From BJHQ01 sp964654285 (GTDB lineage: Bacteria > Planctomycetota > UBA11346): a stretch of DNA of 64,000 nt. The stretch's first letter is position 1. Each line of letters starts with the position of its first letter. Below the pieces are notes generated by a model. The model was given only the letters and a program-made list of their open reading frames with translations, was not told the DNA's origin and did not search any database. The position numbers and the translations under genes are program-made. The stretch lies in NCBI GenBank assembly GCA_964654285.1, contig CAZZJC010000002.1, positions 62,001 to 126,000 on the forward strand. Direction: 5' to 3'. Shown in pieces: positions 1 to 12,930 of the stretch.

Positions 1-997
1 CCTTGGCGATGCGGCGCACGAGTTCGCTGCCGGTCTCCTCCGCCATCAGGTAGACGGCTGCCTCGCGCATGCCACGCAGATTGTCGGTGCAGCGCCACTC
101 GATGACTCCGCCCCGGACCCCCGGACCCCAGCTTTCCCCGACCGGCCCGGAGCCGGTTCCATGGGTCGGATGCGGACGCTGGTTGGTGCGGCGGTCGTAC
201 TCCTCGAAGACCAGCCAGTCGCCCGCCGCCAGCAGGGCGTACCAGGCGCGCCAGGCGGCGGGATCCTTGGGCTGCTCCGGCGCCATCACGGGGATGACCT
301 TCTCGCGCAGATACTTGGCGAAGGCCTTCTTGTTGGGCTGGCCCTCACGCTCGGCGGCGTCGGCCATCTCGGTCAACTGGGCCGGAGAACGCCAGATCTT
401 CGCCAGGGTCTCGGCGGCGTACGAGCGGACCTGCTCATCCGGGCAGTCCAGCAACAGGACCAGTTCCAGGTTCGGCCGCGGATCATTGGCGACCAGGGCG
501 GTGGCGCCCTCCTTCATCAGCGCCCGATACGCCGGATCCAGGTGCTGGCCGAAGAAGAAGTATTTCCGCATCTGCCCTTTGACGGTGAAGCCGTAATAGT
601 AGTCGATGCCCTTGGTCAGGGTGTACTGGCCGGCCTCGCCATCCGGGGCGCTGAGGATGTCGATGGACGCCTTGCGCTCGGCGTCGCCGGCCGGGTCGCT
701 GGTCGCACCGGCGGCGAGGAAGGACATGAAATTGACGGGATAGGTGTTCTTCTCCCGTTCGTCGGTGGTGCCGCTTGGATGCTGCTTGGCGAAGGCCCGG
801 ATCGCGGCGTCGACACGCGTGCGGAAGGCATCTTCGTATTCCGCCGGCCAGGGGTTGGTGGATCCGGCCGGCAGCGGGATCGGCACCGGGACGATGCGGC
901 CCTTGGCGTCGACGGTGACGCGGTCTTCCCCCGCCTGTCCCAGGGACAGCCCGGTGGCGAGGATGGTTGCTGCAAGAGCGGTCCAGGACTGGGCCAT
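1..997 (-). CDS. Exported hypothetical protein, 3' end outside window
   Basis: An open frame runs from an ATG at 997 off the left edge (about 332 codons visible). The N-terminus (MAQSWTALAATILATG, then a small-residue cleavage region ending near AGEDR) looks like a signal peptide. A stretch around residues 165-215 (LLLDCPDEQVRSYAAETLAK) resembles a HEAT-type helical pair, but no enzyme motif is visible. The start at 997 is preferred over an in-frame ATG at 1018 because AAGGAA lies about 9 bases upstream of it. The gene lies 90 bases downstream of the phosphomannomutase gene on the same strand and may share its transcript. Function unknown; the coding call rests on the uninterrupted frame, signal peptide and ribosome binding site. 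Confidence 0.72.
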   Translation of the reverse strand, partial: MAQSWTALAATILATGLSLGQAGEDRVTVDAKGRIVPVPIPLPAGSTNPWPAEYEDAFRTRVDAAIRAFAKQHPSGTTDEREKNTYPVNFMSFLAAGATSDPAGDAERKASIDILSAPDGEAGQYTLTKGIDYYYGFTVKGQMRKYFFFGQHLDPAYRALMKEGATALVANDPRPNLELVLLLDCPDEQVRSYAAETLAKIWRSPAQLTEMADAAEREGQPNKKAFAKYLREKVIPVMAPEQPKDPAAWRAWYALLAAGDWLVFEEYDRRTNQRPHPTHGTGSGPVGESWGPGVRGGVIEWRCTDNLRGMREAAVYLMAEETGSELVRRIAK

Positions 998-1087
998 GGC
1001 GATGGTTCCTTGAGGCATGGCGCCGCCGGATGGTCACGGCGCGTCAGCGCGAGGGGATACGACCGGAAACGGACGACGTTGCCGCGC

Positions 1088-2413
1088 TCAGGCGGTGATG
1101 ACGGCCTTGGCCTTGGCGAGCATCTCATCGCGCCGGGCTGCGCTGTCGGCTTCCAGGTTCAGCCGTACCACCGGTTCGGTGTTGCTGGCGCGCAGGTTGA
1201 ACCACCAGTCCGGTCCGCGCACGGTGACGCCGTCGAGTTCGCTCACCGTGCCGCCGGGGAAGGCGCGCATGCGGGCCAGCGTGGCGTTGGCGTCGCGCAC
1301 CTTGAAGTTGATCTCGCCGGTGTGGAAGTAGGTGCGCAGCGGTTTGACCAGCGTGGACAGGTTGCCGGCACCGCTGATGATGTTGGCGAGCAGGATGAAG
1401 GCGTAGAGTCCCGAGTCGGCGCCGTAGAAGTCGCGGAAATAGTAGTGGCCGCTGAGCTCACCCGCCATGGCGGCGTGGTGCTCCTTCATCGTGTGCTTGA
1501 TGAAGCTGTGGCCGACCCGGGTCTCGACCGGGGTGCCGCCGAGCTTCCGGATCAGCTCGGGCACCGCCTTGGACGAACGCAGGTCGTAGACGATCGCAGA
1601 CGGCCCTTCGGTCTCGAGGAAATGCCGGGCCAGGAGCGCGGTGGTGAGATCGCAGGGCACGAACTCGCCGGTCTCGTCGACCAGGGCGCAACGGTCGCCA
1701 TCGCCGTCGAAGGCGGCGCCGAAATCCGCCTTTTCCGCCACCACGCGCGCGCGCAGCGAAGCGAGGTTCTCGATCTTGAGCGGATTGGCGTCGTGGTTGG
1801 GGAAGCGGCCGTCGGGATCGAAGTTCATCGGCACGATGAACACGCCCGGCAGGCGTGGGATGAGGTGCTGGTAGATGGTGCCGACCATGCCGTTGGATCC
1901 GTCGACCACGATCTTGAGCGGGCGCTTCAGCCGCAGCTGCGCCGCGAGGAGATCGGCATAGGCCGAGACGGTCACCGCCTCGTCGATGCGGCCGCCGGGG
2001 CGCTTCACCACCGACTTGGCGCGCGCCAGGGCCTCGATCTGCTCCATGCCGGAACCGGCGCCGACCGGCTTGAAGCCGGGTGCGGTGATCTTGATCCCGC
2101 CGTACTGGCGCGGGTTGTGCGAAGCGGTGATCTGGGCGCCGCCAGCGGTGCCGAGGTGATGGCAGGCGTGGGTGTGGGCTGGCGTCGAGACCATGCCGAC
2201 ATCGACCACGATCACGCCCGCCTCGACCAGGCCGCGCACGAAGGCGGATTTGAGCGCCGGCGAGGACTCGCGCATGTCGCGGCCGACGCCGAAGCGCTTG
2301 CCGGCGAGCTGAAGATGCTGCGCGGTCGCCTGGCCGATGTGGTAGGCGAGATCCTCGTCGAGCTCCTGCGGGTAGATGCCGCGGATGTCGTAGGCTTTGA
2401 AGGGGTCGGGCAT
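1088..2413 (-). CDS. manB: Phosphomannomutase/phosphoglucomutase
   Basis: This 441-residue cytosolic alpha-D-phosphohexomutase would interconvert mannose or glucose 6- and 1-phosphates to feed nucleotide-sugar and envelope polysaccharide synthesis. The family's four diagnostic loops are present: the substrate-entry Arg region (GVGRDMRESSPALK, about 42-55), the phosphoserine loop TASHNP (about 96-101), the metal loop DGDGDRC (about 236-242) and the sugar-specificity loop GELSGHYYFRD (about 315-325). A C-terminal phosphate-binding region (RASNTEPVVRLNLEA) follows. Length matches AlgC/ManB enzymes. AGGAG lies 7 bases before the ATG. Which hexose it prefers cannot be read from sequence, so the symbol is a family-level label. 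Confidence 0.93.
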   Translation of the reverse strand: MPDPFKAYDIRGIYPQELDEDLAYHIGQATAQHLQLAGKRFGVGRDMRESSPALKSAFVRGLVEAGVIVVDVGMVSTPAHTHACHHLGTAGGAQITASHNPRQYGGIKITAPGFKPVGAGSGMEQIEALARAKSVVKRPGGRIDEAVTVSAYADLLAAQLRLKRPLKIVVDGSNGMVGTIYQHLIPRLPGVFIVPMNFDPDGRFPNHDANPLKIENLASLRARVVAEKADFGAAFDGDGDRCALVDETGEFVPCDLTTALLARHFLETEGPSAIVYDLRSSKAVPELIRKLGGTPVETRVGHSFIKHTMKEHHAAMAGELSGHYYFRDFYGADSGLYAFILLANIISGAGNLSTLVKPLRTYFHTGEINFKVRDANATLARMRAFPGGTVSELDGVTVRGPDWWFNLRASNTEPVVRLNLEADSAARRDEMLAKAKAVITA

Positions 2414-2518
2414 GGGTGGCTCCTGCGGAGCCGGGACGCTAGAGCTCCCATGCCATCGCGCCAGCGGTGGGCTGAGGCGGATGGAAGGACCGGCAGAAGC
2501 GTCAGGAGAAAGCCGGGT

Positions 2519-3436
2519 TCAGGGCGGCGGGCCGGGCGGACCGGCCAGGGCGGTGCGGTTCGGGCTCGTGCCGATCACCGTCAATACCACCTGCTGCGTC
2601 ACCTGCTGGCGGATCTCGTCAACGATGACATTGGAGACCTCGCGGGAGATGTCGCGCGACAGATCGCTGGCGACCTGCTGCGCTGCCGTCTGGGCCACCT
2701 GCTGGTTGATCGCCACATTGGCCTGTTCGCGCGCCAGATTGCTGAAGAATTCCGGCATCAGGCGCATGGTCTCGGTGGCGGCGATGTCGGTGGCCCAGGA
2801 GGAACCGGCCGGATCGGGGATCAGGCCCTGATCGTGCGCGGTCTGGGTCGAGACGATGCTGAGAACCTGGGGGCGCGAACTGAGCGTCTCCGCCGATCCC
2901 AGGCCGCCGCCGGTGCTGGCGGAAACGCCTTGGCGCGGCAGCAGGTCGACCTCGGCGGTCTGGCGGTTGAGCGCCAGGGCGACCTCGCGCCGCAGGCCGA
3001 CCTTGAGCGCGCCGCGCACCAGGACGATGTAGTCGGCGTCGGTGCGGGTACGTTCGACGATGAACAAGGTGCCGACCACGCGTGCCTCGCTGGCCGCACC
3101 GCGCACGACCAGGCCCGGCCAGCGGCCGCGATCGGGCAGATCGACCTGCACCGTGCCGGCGTCGAGCGCGAGCACGATCTTGCCGTTTTCGCTCGTCAGG
3201 GTGAGCGCCGACTTCGGCGACAGGATGACCGCGCTGCCAGGCGCACCGTCGATGCCGATGCGGACGAGGCCCTCAGCGGACTTCACCGTGCCGCCCGAGG
3301 CGATGGTCGCACCGGGGGCTGCGGCCGCGCCATCGATGGTCGCGGGACCGACCTGGAAGACCGCCAGCGGCTGGTCGGCCGCGAAGCCGCCAACCGCAGC
3401 GAGGAGCAGGACGCAGAGAGGGAGGATCGGGCGCAT
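2519..3436 (-). CDS. FecR-domain exported protein
   Basis: The 305-residue product begins with a signal peptide (MRPILPLCVLLLAAVGGFA). Residues about 25-180 show the beta-rich pattern of FecR domains (GATIASGGTVKSAEGLVRIG, then LALDAGTVQVDLPDRG and VVGTLFIVERT). The C-terminal third is a Gln/Val/Ala-rich helical segment with many QQVAQ-like runs, likely coiled coil. The ATG at 3436 is chosen because GAGGAA sits 6-7 bases upstream; a GTG at 3451 is also in frame. The gene starts 11 bases after the beta-barrel gene on the same strand, so the two are probably co-translated. FecR domains usually act as periplasmic sensors or scaffolds. The exact role here is inferred from the module, not known. 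Confidence 0.75.
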   Translation of the reverse strand: MRPILPLCVLLLAAVGGFAADQPLAVFQVGPATIDGAAAAPGATIASGGTVKSAEGLVRIGIDGAPGSAVILSPKSALTLTSENGKIVLALDAGTVQVDLPDRGRWPGLVVRGAASEARVVGTLFIVERTRTDADYIVLVRGALKVGLRREVALALNRQTAEVDLLPRQGVSASTGGGLGSAETLSSRPQVLSIVSTQTAHDQGLIPDPAGSSWATDIAATETMRLMPEFFSNLAREQANVAINQQVAQTAAQQVASDLSRDISREVSNVIVDEIRQQVTQQVVLTVIGTSPNRTALAGPPGPPP

Positions 3437-3447
3437 GGGTGGGTTCC

Positions 3448-4605
3448 TCACCAGGTGGCGGCCAGGCGGAGGCCGTATTGGGCGCGGTCGTAGTCGTCGG
3501 TCTCGATGGTCGCCCGTCGGCGGCCGAGCGCGGCGTAGGGGCCGAGGGTGGCGTTGGCGCAGATCCAGAAGTCGGCATTGGCGCGCAGGCCGTAGATCAC
3601 CTGGCGTTCATCCGCGTTTCCGGGTGGACCCTGGTCGTAGATGCGCCACTCCGCGCTGCCGCGTGCGCCGAGATCCACGGTGCCCAGACCCGGCTTCGCC
3701 CCGATCCGCCACATCACCGCGATGCCGGGGACGACGGCGCGGTAGCTGTTCACCGCCTCTTCGGCGACATAGCGGGCGCCGCGCAGCGAGAGTTCGAGTC
3801 GACGGTAAGTGCTGTCCGGCGAGAAGCGCAGCCAGTGGCGCCAGGTCGCGTCCATGAGCCAGCCGCTTTCCGGGGCCTGCTCGTCGTAGCGCAGGTTCTG
3901 GAGCCCCAGGCCGAGGACATCGATGTGCTGGCCATAGACCTTGAAACCGTAGACCGAGCCGCTGAACGCCTCTGCTGAGGAACGATGGTCGAGCCAGAAG
4001 CGGTTCCAGCTCGCCACCGCGCCGATATCGGCCCGGCCGACACCGGCGGCGTTGATCGGCATGCGGCCATTGAGCACCAGACCGATGCGGTCGAGATCCG
4101 CTTCGTGGACGGTCGGATAGCGGTTGCTCTCGCCGATGAACTGCACCCCGGCCTCGCGGCCGACCGCATCGCCAGTGCGCCAGCCGGCGCGGGCGCTGCC
4201 AGTCCAGGCGAAGCCGCGTTCATCGGTGGCGGACGGCGACTGGCGCGATTCGAGCAGGATGTTGCTGTCGTAACCGGCGGAGGTTTCCGCGGCGAAGGTC
4301 CACTGGTTTTGGTTTTGGGCTCCTGGTGCCGCGGTCGGAGCCGCTTTGCTGGTCGCTGGCGCGGCGACGGGGGGTGCGGGAGGCGCGGGAGGTGCAGGAG
4401 GTGCGGGAGGTGCGGGAGGCGCGGGAGGTGCGGGAGGCGCGGGAGGTGCGAGAGGTGCGGGAGGCGCGGGAGGTGCGGGAGGCGGGGCTGGTGGCGGAAC
4501 CTCGACCGCCGGCGGCTGAGGCGCAGGTGCCGGGGAAGGTGTTTCGGCTGCGGTCGACAATCCTGACAAAAGCAGGGCCGACAGGGCAGGTACGAGGCGA
4601 TTCAT
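3448..4605 (-). CDS. Outer-membrane beta-barrel protein with Pro/Ala spacer
   Basis: The 385-residue product has a signal peptide (MNRLVPALSALLLSGLSTA), then a long spacer of Pro-Pro-Ala repeats (about residues 25-80). A domain rich in alternating polar and hydrophobic strands follows (for example AGYDSNILLESRQ, AGWRTGDAVGREAGVQFIGE) and ends in LAATW, an aromatic C-terminal residue typical of Bam-assembled barrels. The start of the barrel resembles surface-protein or cellulose-type porins of the YaiO/DUF560 kind, but no subfamily is certain. It directly abuts the kinase gene (start codon ends at 4605, kinase stop begins at 4606) and is followed after 11 bases by the FecR-like gene. The spacer could cross the peptidoglycan. 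Confidence 0.75.
   Translation of the reverse strand: MNRLVPALSALLLSGLSTAAETPSPAPAPQPPAVEVPPPAPPPAPPAPPAPLAPPAPPAPPAPPAPPAPPAPPAPPAPPVAAPATSKAAPTAAPGAQNQNQWTFAAETSAGYDSNILLESRQSPSATDERGFAWTGSARAGWRTGDAVGREAGVQFIGESNRYPTVHEADLDRIGLVLNGRMPINAAGVGRADIGAVASWNRFWLDHRSSAEAFSGSVYGFKVYGQHIDVLGLGLQNLRYDEQAPESGWLMDATWRHWLRFSPDSTYRRLELSLRGARYVAEEAVNSYRAVVPGIAVMWRIGAKPGLGTVDLGARGSAEWRIYDQGPPGNADERQVIYGLRANADFWICANATLGPYAALGRRRATIETDDYDRAQYGLRLAATW
4371..4492 (-). repeat. 9-bp tandem repeat encoding Pro-Pro-Ala
   Basis: About thirteen near-identical 9-base units (GGTGCGGGA or GGCGCGGGA on the plus strand) lie inside the beta-barrel gene and encode its Pro/Ala spacer. Every unit is a multiple of three, so slippage would change spacer length without breaking the frame. 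Confidence 0.9.
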
Positions 4606-8829
<4,224 letters not shown>

Positions 8830-8970
8830 CCGGGTCACCGATCCGGCCGTGCGGCCTGAATGCAGGAATGCTGGCGTACCATACGGTCGACCCCTGCCGG
8901 GCAAGACGACGTCACATCGACCGTCCACGCCAGGACCGCCTTCCGGCGGCGGCACGCCGCCGGAAAGGGT

Positions 8971-10350
8971 TCAGCTCCGCACGTTCATGCCCGCCCAGGG
9001 CCCACGGTAGAACCGCCAGGCCATGGCGCCGGCGACGATCCAGACGTAGACCGCGAGCAGCAGGTAGCACCAGACCAGGGCCTGATCGCCGGCCAGCGCG
9101 GGCACCCACCAGATCGGCACCGCCAGGCAGACCACCGACAGCAGGACGAGCACCACCAGCGGCCAGCGGGTGTCGCCCGCGCCCTGCACCGCGAAGCGCC
9201 AGATCCATTGCAGTCCATCGGCCGGGGCCATGAGCGCCAGGCAGGCCATCACCGGCACCGCGTGCGACAGGATGCGGTGCCAGGCTTCCGGGTCATCGCC
9301 GCGCCCCGGGGCGAGCAGCGCGGCCGGGAACAGCAGAAATGCCGCGACGAGCAGAACGATGTAGGGCACCAGCAGGAGCAGGGCGGAGCGCACCGCCCTG
9401 CGCGCGAGTTCCGGCCGGCCGGCACCGACCGCCGTACCGGTGGCGATCGCCACGCCCTGGCTGAAGCCGATCACCGGGACGAGCACCACCAGGTAGGTCG
9501 AGAACGCCAGATTGCTCGCGGCGAGGCGATCCGTGCCGAGGTGGCTGACCACGGCGGTGAAGACGACGAAGGAGACCATCTCCAGCACTTCCGTGCATCC
9601 GCGCGGCACGCTGTAGCGGCAGAATCGCCGCAGGCGCGCCGGGTCGAGGTTGCGCGCATCCCAGGTGTGGAACTGGCGCCGTACCTGCGGACCGAAGAAC
9701 CAGGCGAGCCAGGCGGCGAGCATGGCGAGCGAGGTGCCCAGGCTGGCGATGCCCGCCCCGGTGATCCCGAGCGCCGGCACCCCGAATCCGCCCAGGACCA
9801 GCCAGTAGTTCAGGCCGATGCAGATGGCCGCGCCGGCAAGACCGAAAGCGAGGACGCGCCGGGTGCGGCCGAGGCCGCCGCAGAAGGCGGCGATGCCGCT
9901 GCATGCCGCGATCGGGCCGGTCTCGGCGAGATACCAGCCGAGCAGCTCGGCGAGCTTCGACTCGACGGCGGGTTCGGTCCCGAAGGCGCCGGCAAGCAGG
10001 TGGCGGAAGGGGATGAGCGCGAGGGCGATCAGCGTCGCGATGCCCGCGACCAGGAACATCGGCCAGGCCATCGCCCCGGCCTCGCGATCCTCGCCGGCGG
10101 CGTGGTGCTGCGCGGCGAAGGTGCCCAGGTAGGCGCAGGTGAGGATGAACAGGCTCTGTCCGGTCCAGGCCAGCATCCCGGCCGGCAGGCTGGCGGCGAG
10201 GGCTCCCGGCCCCGACCAGGCGAGGACGGTGCGGTTGGCGTAGTGCAGGAAGAAGCCGAGCCCGGTGCTGAGCGCCAGCGGCAAAGCCAGTCCTGCCAGC
10301 CCGCGCGGCGTCGCGAGAACGGCCGGATCCTGTCGGGTCTGCTGGCGCAT
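8971..10350 (-). CDS. MATE-family efflux transporter
   Basis: The 459-residue inner-membrane protein has about 12 hydrophobic helices in two related halves. Its N-terminal pattern (GLAGLALPLALSTGLGFFL, LAASLPAGMLAWTGQSLF) and the second-half motif (LGTDRLAASNLAFSTY, GFSQGVAIATGTAVGAG) match the MatE domain twice. Such proteins export drugs or cationic metabolites using H+ or Na+ gradients. It is transcribed divergently from the PfkB kinase gene across an 80-base gap that must hold both promoters. It lies 141 bases upstream of the kinase operon on the same strand and could be read through into it. Substrate unknown. Confidence 0.88.
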   Translation of the reverse strand: MRQQTRQDPAVLATPRGLAGLALPLALSTGLGFFLHYANRTVLAWSGPGALAASLPAGMLAWTGQSLFILTCAYLGTFAAQHHAAGEDREAGAMAWPMFLVAGIATLIALALIPFRHLLAGAFGTEPAVESKLAELLGWYLAETGPIAACSGIAAFCGGLGRTRRVLAFGLAGAAICIGLNYWLVLGGFGVPALGITGAGIASLGTSLAMLAAWLAWFFGPQVRRQFHTWDARNLDPARLRRFCRYSVPRGCTEVLEMVSFVVFTAVVSHLGTDRLAASNLAFSTYLVVLVPVIGFSQGVAIATGTAVGAGRPELARRAVRSALLLLVPYIVLLVAAFLLFPAALLAPGRGDDPEAWHRILSHAVPVMACLALMAPADGLQWIWRFAVQGAGDTRWPLVVLVLLSVVCLAVPIWWVPALAGDQALVWCYLLLAVYVWIVAGAMAWRFYRGPWAGMNVRS

Positions 10351-10430
10351 GGGGCGGGCAGGGTGGTCACGGCCGGGTTCCGGACAACCACCCCGGTTGA
10401 CGCTGGCGGGTGGCGCCCGCAGGCTCGGGC

Positions 10431-11561
10431 ATGCCCACCCATCCGCTCCGCGATCTCGCCGCCACCCTGCGCACCCGCACCGCCGAGATCGATGCGCTCG
10501 ACATCGTGGCCGGCTTCGACGGTTTCGTCGATGAGATGACCTCGGTGGTCGAGGAGCGCACCTCGCTGAGCGACTTCCGGCCGGTCGCCTCCCTCGCCGC
10601 CATGGCCGGCTATTTCCAGGCCGCCGCCGGCCGGTCGGCCCTGCGCGAGATGGTCATCCACCGCCGCGATGCCGGCGGCTGCGCGGTGAACCTGGGCGAC
10701 GGCATCGCCGCGCTCGGGGTGAAGCTCGACTACTTCGGCACGCTCGGCACGCCCCGCGTCGGAGCCTTCGACGCCTTCGCCGGCGTCTGCCGTTCGTGCA
10801 CCTCCTGGGGCCGTGAACCCGGACGCACCCTCGCGCTCGAGTTCACGGACGGCAAATACATGCTGTGCTCGGTCAGCCAGCTCGCCGAGTTCACCCCGCA
10901 GCTGCTCGACCGCGTCCTCGCCGATGGCGCCTTCCTCGCCGCCTGCCGCCGCGCCAAGGCCATCGCGATCACCAACTGGACGCTCTACCCGCACATGACC
11001 GCCTGCTGGCGGCACTTGCAGCAGCAGGTGTTCTCCCGCCTCGACCACCGCCCGGTGTTCTTCTTCGACCTCGTCGATCCGAGCAGCCGCAGCAGCGATG
11101 ACATCCGGGGCATGCTCGCCGCGTTGGCGGGGTTCACCGCCTACGGCGAGACGACCCTGGGCTTGAACGGCAATGAGGGCAACGCGATGGCGCGCCTCCT
11201 CGGCCTCGCCACCTGCACCGAGGATCCCGCCGCGCTGGCGGCCCAGGCCGCCGCAATCCGCACCGCCCTGAAGATCGATGCGGTGGTCATCCACGGCGTG
11301 CACCAGGCCGCGGTGGCCGAGGCCGCCGGCACCGAGCACGCCCCGACGCCCTTCTGCGCCAAGCCGAAGAAGCTCACCGGCGCCGGCGACCGCTTCAACG
11401 CGGGCTACATCCTCGGCCGCTGCCTCGGGCTCGATCCGCGCAGCCGTCTGCTGCTGGGCAACGCCACCAGCGGAACCTTCGTGCGCCAGGCGCGCTCCGC
11501 CAGCCGCAGCGAGCTCCTCGCGCTGATCGATGCCTGGGCCGCCGGAACGCTCGCGGACTGA
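10431..11561 (+). CDS. PfkB-family carbohydrate kinase
   Basis: The ATG at 10431 gives a 376-residue protein; an in-frame start at 10410 is less likely. The C-terminal PfkB signature with the catalytic Asp is clear (KKLTGAGDRFNAGYILGR, about residues 312-329). The N-terminal half carries the substrate-binding lid pattern (IVAGFDGFVDEM, then RDAGGCAVNLGDGIAALG). It phosphorylates a sugar, nucleoside or related alcohol with ATP in the cytosol; the substrate cannot be told from sequence. It is divergent from the MATE gene. About 75 bases separate it from the TerC-family gene downstream. Confidence 0.88.
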   Translation: MPTHPLRDLAATLRTRTAEIDALDIVAGFDGFVDEMTSVVEERTSLSDFRPVASLAAMAGYFQAAAGRSALREMVIHRRDAGGCAVNLGDGIAALGVKLDYFGTLGTPRVGAFDAFAGVCRSCTSWGREPGRTLALEFTDGKYMLCSVSQLAEFTPQLLDRVLADGAFLAACRRAKAIAITNWTLYPHMTACWRHLQQQVFSRLDHRPVFFFDLVDPSSRSSDDIRGMLAALAGFTAYGETTLGLNGNEGNAMARLLGLATCTEDPAALAAQAAAIRTALKIDAVVIHGVHQAAVAEAAGTEHAPTPFCAKPKKLTGAGDRFNAGYILGRCLGLDPRSRLLLGNATSGTFVRQARSASRSELLALIDAWAAGTLAD

Positions 11562-11637
11562 ATCGCAGCCGGTAGCGGTGGAGGTTCGTTCTCCCGCCGC
11601 CTTGCTTTCCTGAGTGGAGGCGAAACCTGCGGCCGCC

Positions 11638-12456
11638 ATGGAAACCGCAGCCCTCCCGGCAGTAGCCGGACATCCCGCGATCGAAACCGCCGTCCGCGAG
11701 ATCCCCAGCGTGCTCAGCGTCGAGGCCTGGGCCGCCTTGGCCACGCCCGAGGCCCTGCTCGCGGTCGCGACCCTGACCGCGCTCGAGATCGTGCTGGGGA
11801 TCGACAACATCGTCTTCCTGAGCGTGCTCACCGGCCGCCTGCCTGCCGCCCAACGGCCGTTTGCGCGCCGGATCGGACTGCTGCTCGCCATGGGCATGCG
11901 CATCCTGCTGCTGCTCTCGGTCACCTGGATCATGTCGCTGACCCGGCCGCTGCTGACCATCGCCGGCATCGGCCTCACCGGCCAGCGCCTCATCCTGCTC
12001 GCGGGAGGAGCGTTCCTTCTTTGGAAATCGGTGAAGGAGATCCACCACAAGGTCGAAGGAGCTGAAGAGCATCACGCGACCGCCACCGGCGCGGTCGGCG
12101 TCACCCTGGCCAGCGTGCTCATCCAGGTCGCCCTGATCGACCTCGTATTCTCGCTCGATTCGGTGATCACCGCCGTCGGCATGACCACCAACATCCCGGC
12201 GATGATCATCGCGGTGATGGCCTCGGTCGGGGTGATGATGTGGGCGGCCGGGCCGATCGGCGACTTCGTCGAGCGCCATCCGGCGGTGAAGATCCTCGCC
12301 TTGTCGTTCCTGATCCTGATCGGGGTGCTGCTCATCGCCGAGGGCCTCGGCAAGCACCTCGACAAGGGCTACATCTACTTCGCGATGGCGTTCGCCCTCG
12401 GGGTGGAACTCCTGCAGATCCGCATGCAGAAGAAGACCGGGCCCAGACCGGGATGA
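11638..12456 (+). CDS. TerC-family integral membrane protein
   Basis: The protein is about 272 residues with seven or more hydrophobic helices. The TerC hallmarks are present: an acidic intramembrane motif (ALEIVLGIDNIVFLSVL) and its second-half counterpart (LIQVALIDLVFSLDSVITAV), each with the conserved Asp/Asn residues thought to handle metal ions. Relatives export manganese or support metalation of secreted proteins. Start choice is uncertain: a GTG at 11614 is in frame, but the ATG at 11638 starts closest to family homologues, with GGAGG rather far upstream (17 bases). The next gene overlaps its stop codon by 4 bases (ATGA), so the two are translationally coupled. Confidence 0.9.
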   Translation: METAALPAVAGHPAIETAVREIPSVLSVEAWAALATPEALLAVATLTALEIVLGIDNIVFLSVLTGRLPAAQRPFARRIGLLLAMGMRILLLLSVTWIMSLTRPLLTIAGIGLTGQRLILLAGGAFLLWKSVKEIHHKVEGAEEHHATATGAVGVTLASVLIQVALIDLVFSLDSVITAVGMTTNIPAMIIAVMASVGVMMWAAGPIGDFVERHPAVKILALSFLILIGVLLIAEGLGKHLDKGYIYFAMAFALGVELLQIRMQKKTGPRPG

Positions 12457-12914
12457 ACGCCGCCGTCCATCTCCCGGTGCTGCTGCTCGGGGTCGCCGGC
12501 ATGGCTGCGGTGTTCGCCAAGGTCGAGATCCACATCGAGGGCAAGGACGGCTGGGCCGCATCGCTGCCGACCTGGCGCATCGAGAAGCATTGGCTGCTCG
12601 ATGTCTTCTTCGGCGGCCGGCCGCTCACCGGATATCACGCCTGGGCCCTGCCGTTTTCCCTGCTGGTCTTCCATTTTCCGCTCCTGTTCAGTTGGGACTG
12701 GTCCTGGCGGCTGGAAGCCCGCTGCCTCGCCTGCCTCATGCTGTTCTGGATCATCGAGGACCTGCTCTGGTTCGTCCTCAATCCGGCCTGGGGCTGGCGG
12801 CGGTTCAACCCGGCCGAGGTCCGCTGGCACAAGCACTGGCTGTTCGGCCTGCCCACCGATTACTGGACCTTCGCGGGCATCGCCACGGCCCTGCTCTGGT
12901 TCGCCTACCGCTGA
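12453..12914 (+). CDS. Small four-helix membrane protein of unknown function
   Basis: The 153-residue product starts at ATG 12453, overlapping the TerC stop codon by 4 bases. Four hydrophobic segments are visible: about 5-23, 65-82, 91-108 and 135-151. They alternate with Trp- and charge-rich loops (ISWDWSW-like and WHKHWLFGLPTDYW patterns). No recognised family motif is seen. The coupling to the TerC-family gene suggests a shared membrane role, perhaps metal handling or envelope maintenance, but this is inference from position only. Confidence 0.78.
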   Translation: MNAAVHLPVLLLGVAGMAAVFAKVEIHIEGKDGWAASLPTWRIEKHWLLDVFFGGRPLTGYHAWALPFSLLVFHFPLLFSWDWSWRLEARCLACLMLFWIIEDLLWFVLNPAWGWRRFNPAEVRWHKHWLFGLPTDYWTFAGIATALLWFAYR

Positions 12915-12930
12915 GGCGGCGGCGCCAGGT

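Noticed and set aside
161..3493. 1110-codon plus-strand open frame
   Set aside because: It is antisense to the truncated exported gene, the phosphomannomutase and the FecR-like gene, all of which have motifs and ribosome sites; the frame is a GC-rich shadow.
8860..10539. 559-codon plus-strand open frame across the MATE gene
   Set aside because: It is a shadow: the opposite MATE frame has a clear membrane topology and family motifs.
11562..11637. yybP-ykoY manganese riboswitch before the TerC-family gene
   Set aside because: TerC genes often have one and parts such as GGTAGC and CTTTCC are suggestive, but the gap is only 76 bases and the full conserved core is not present.
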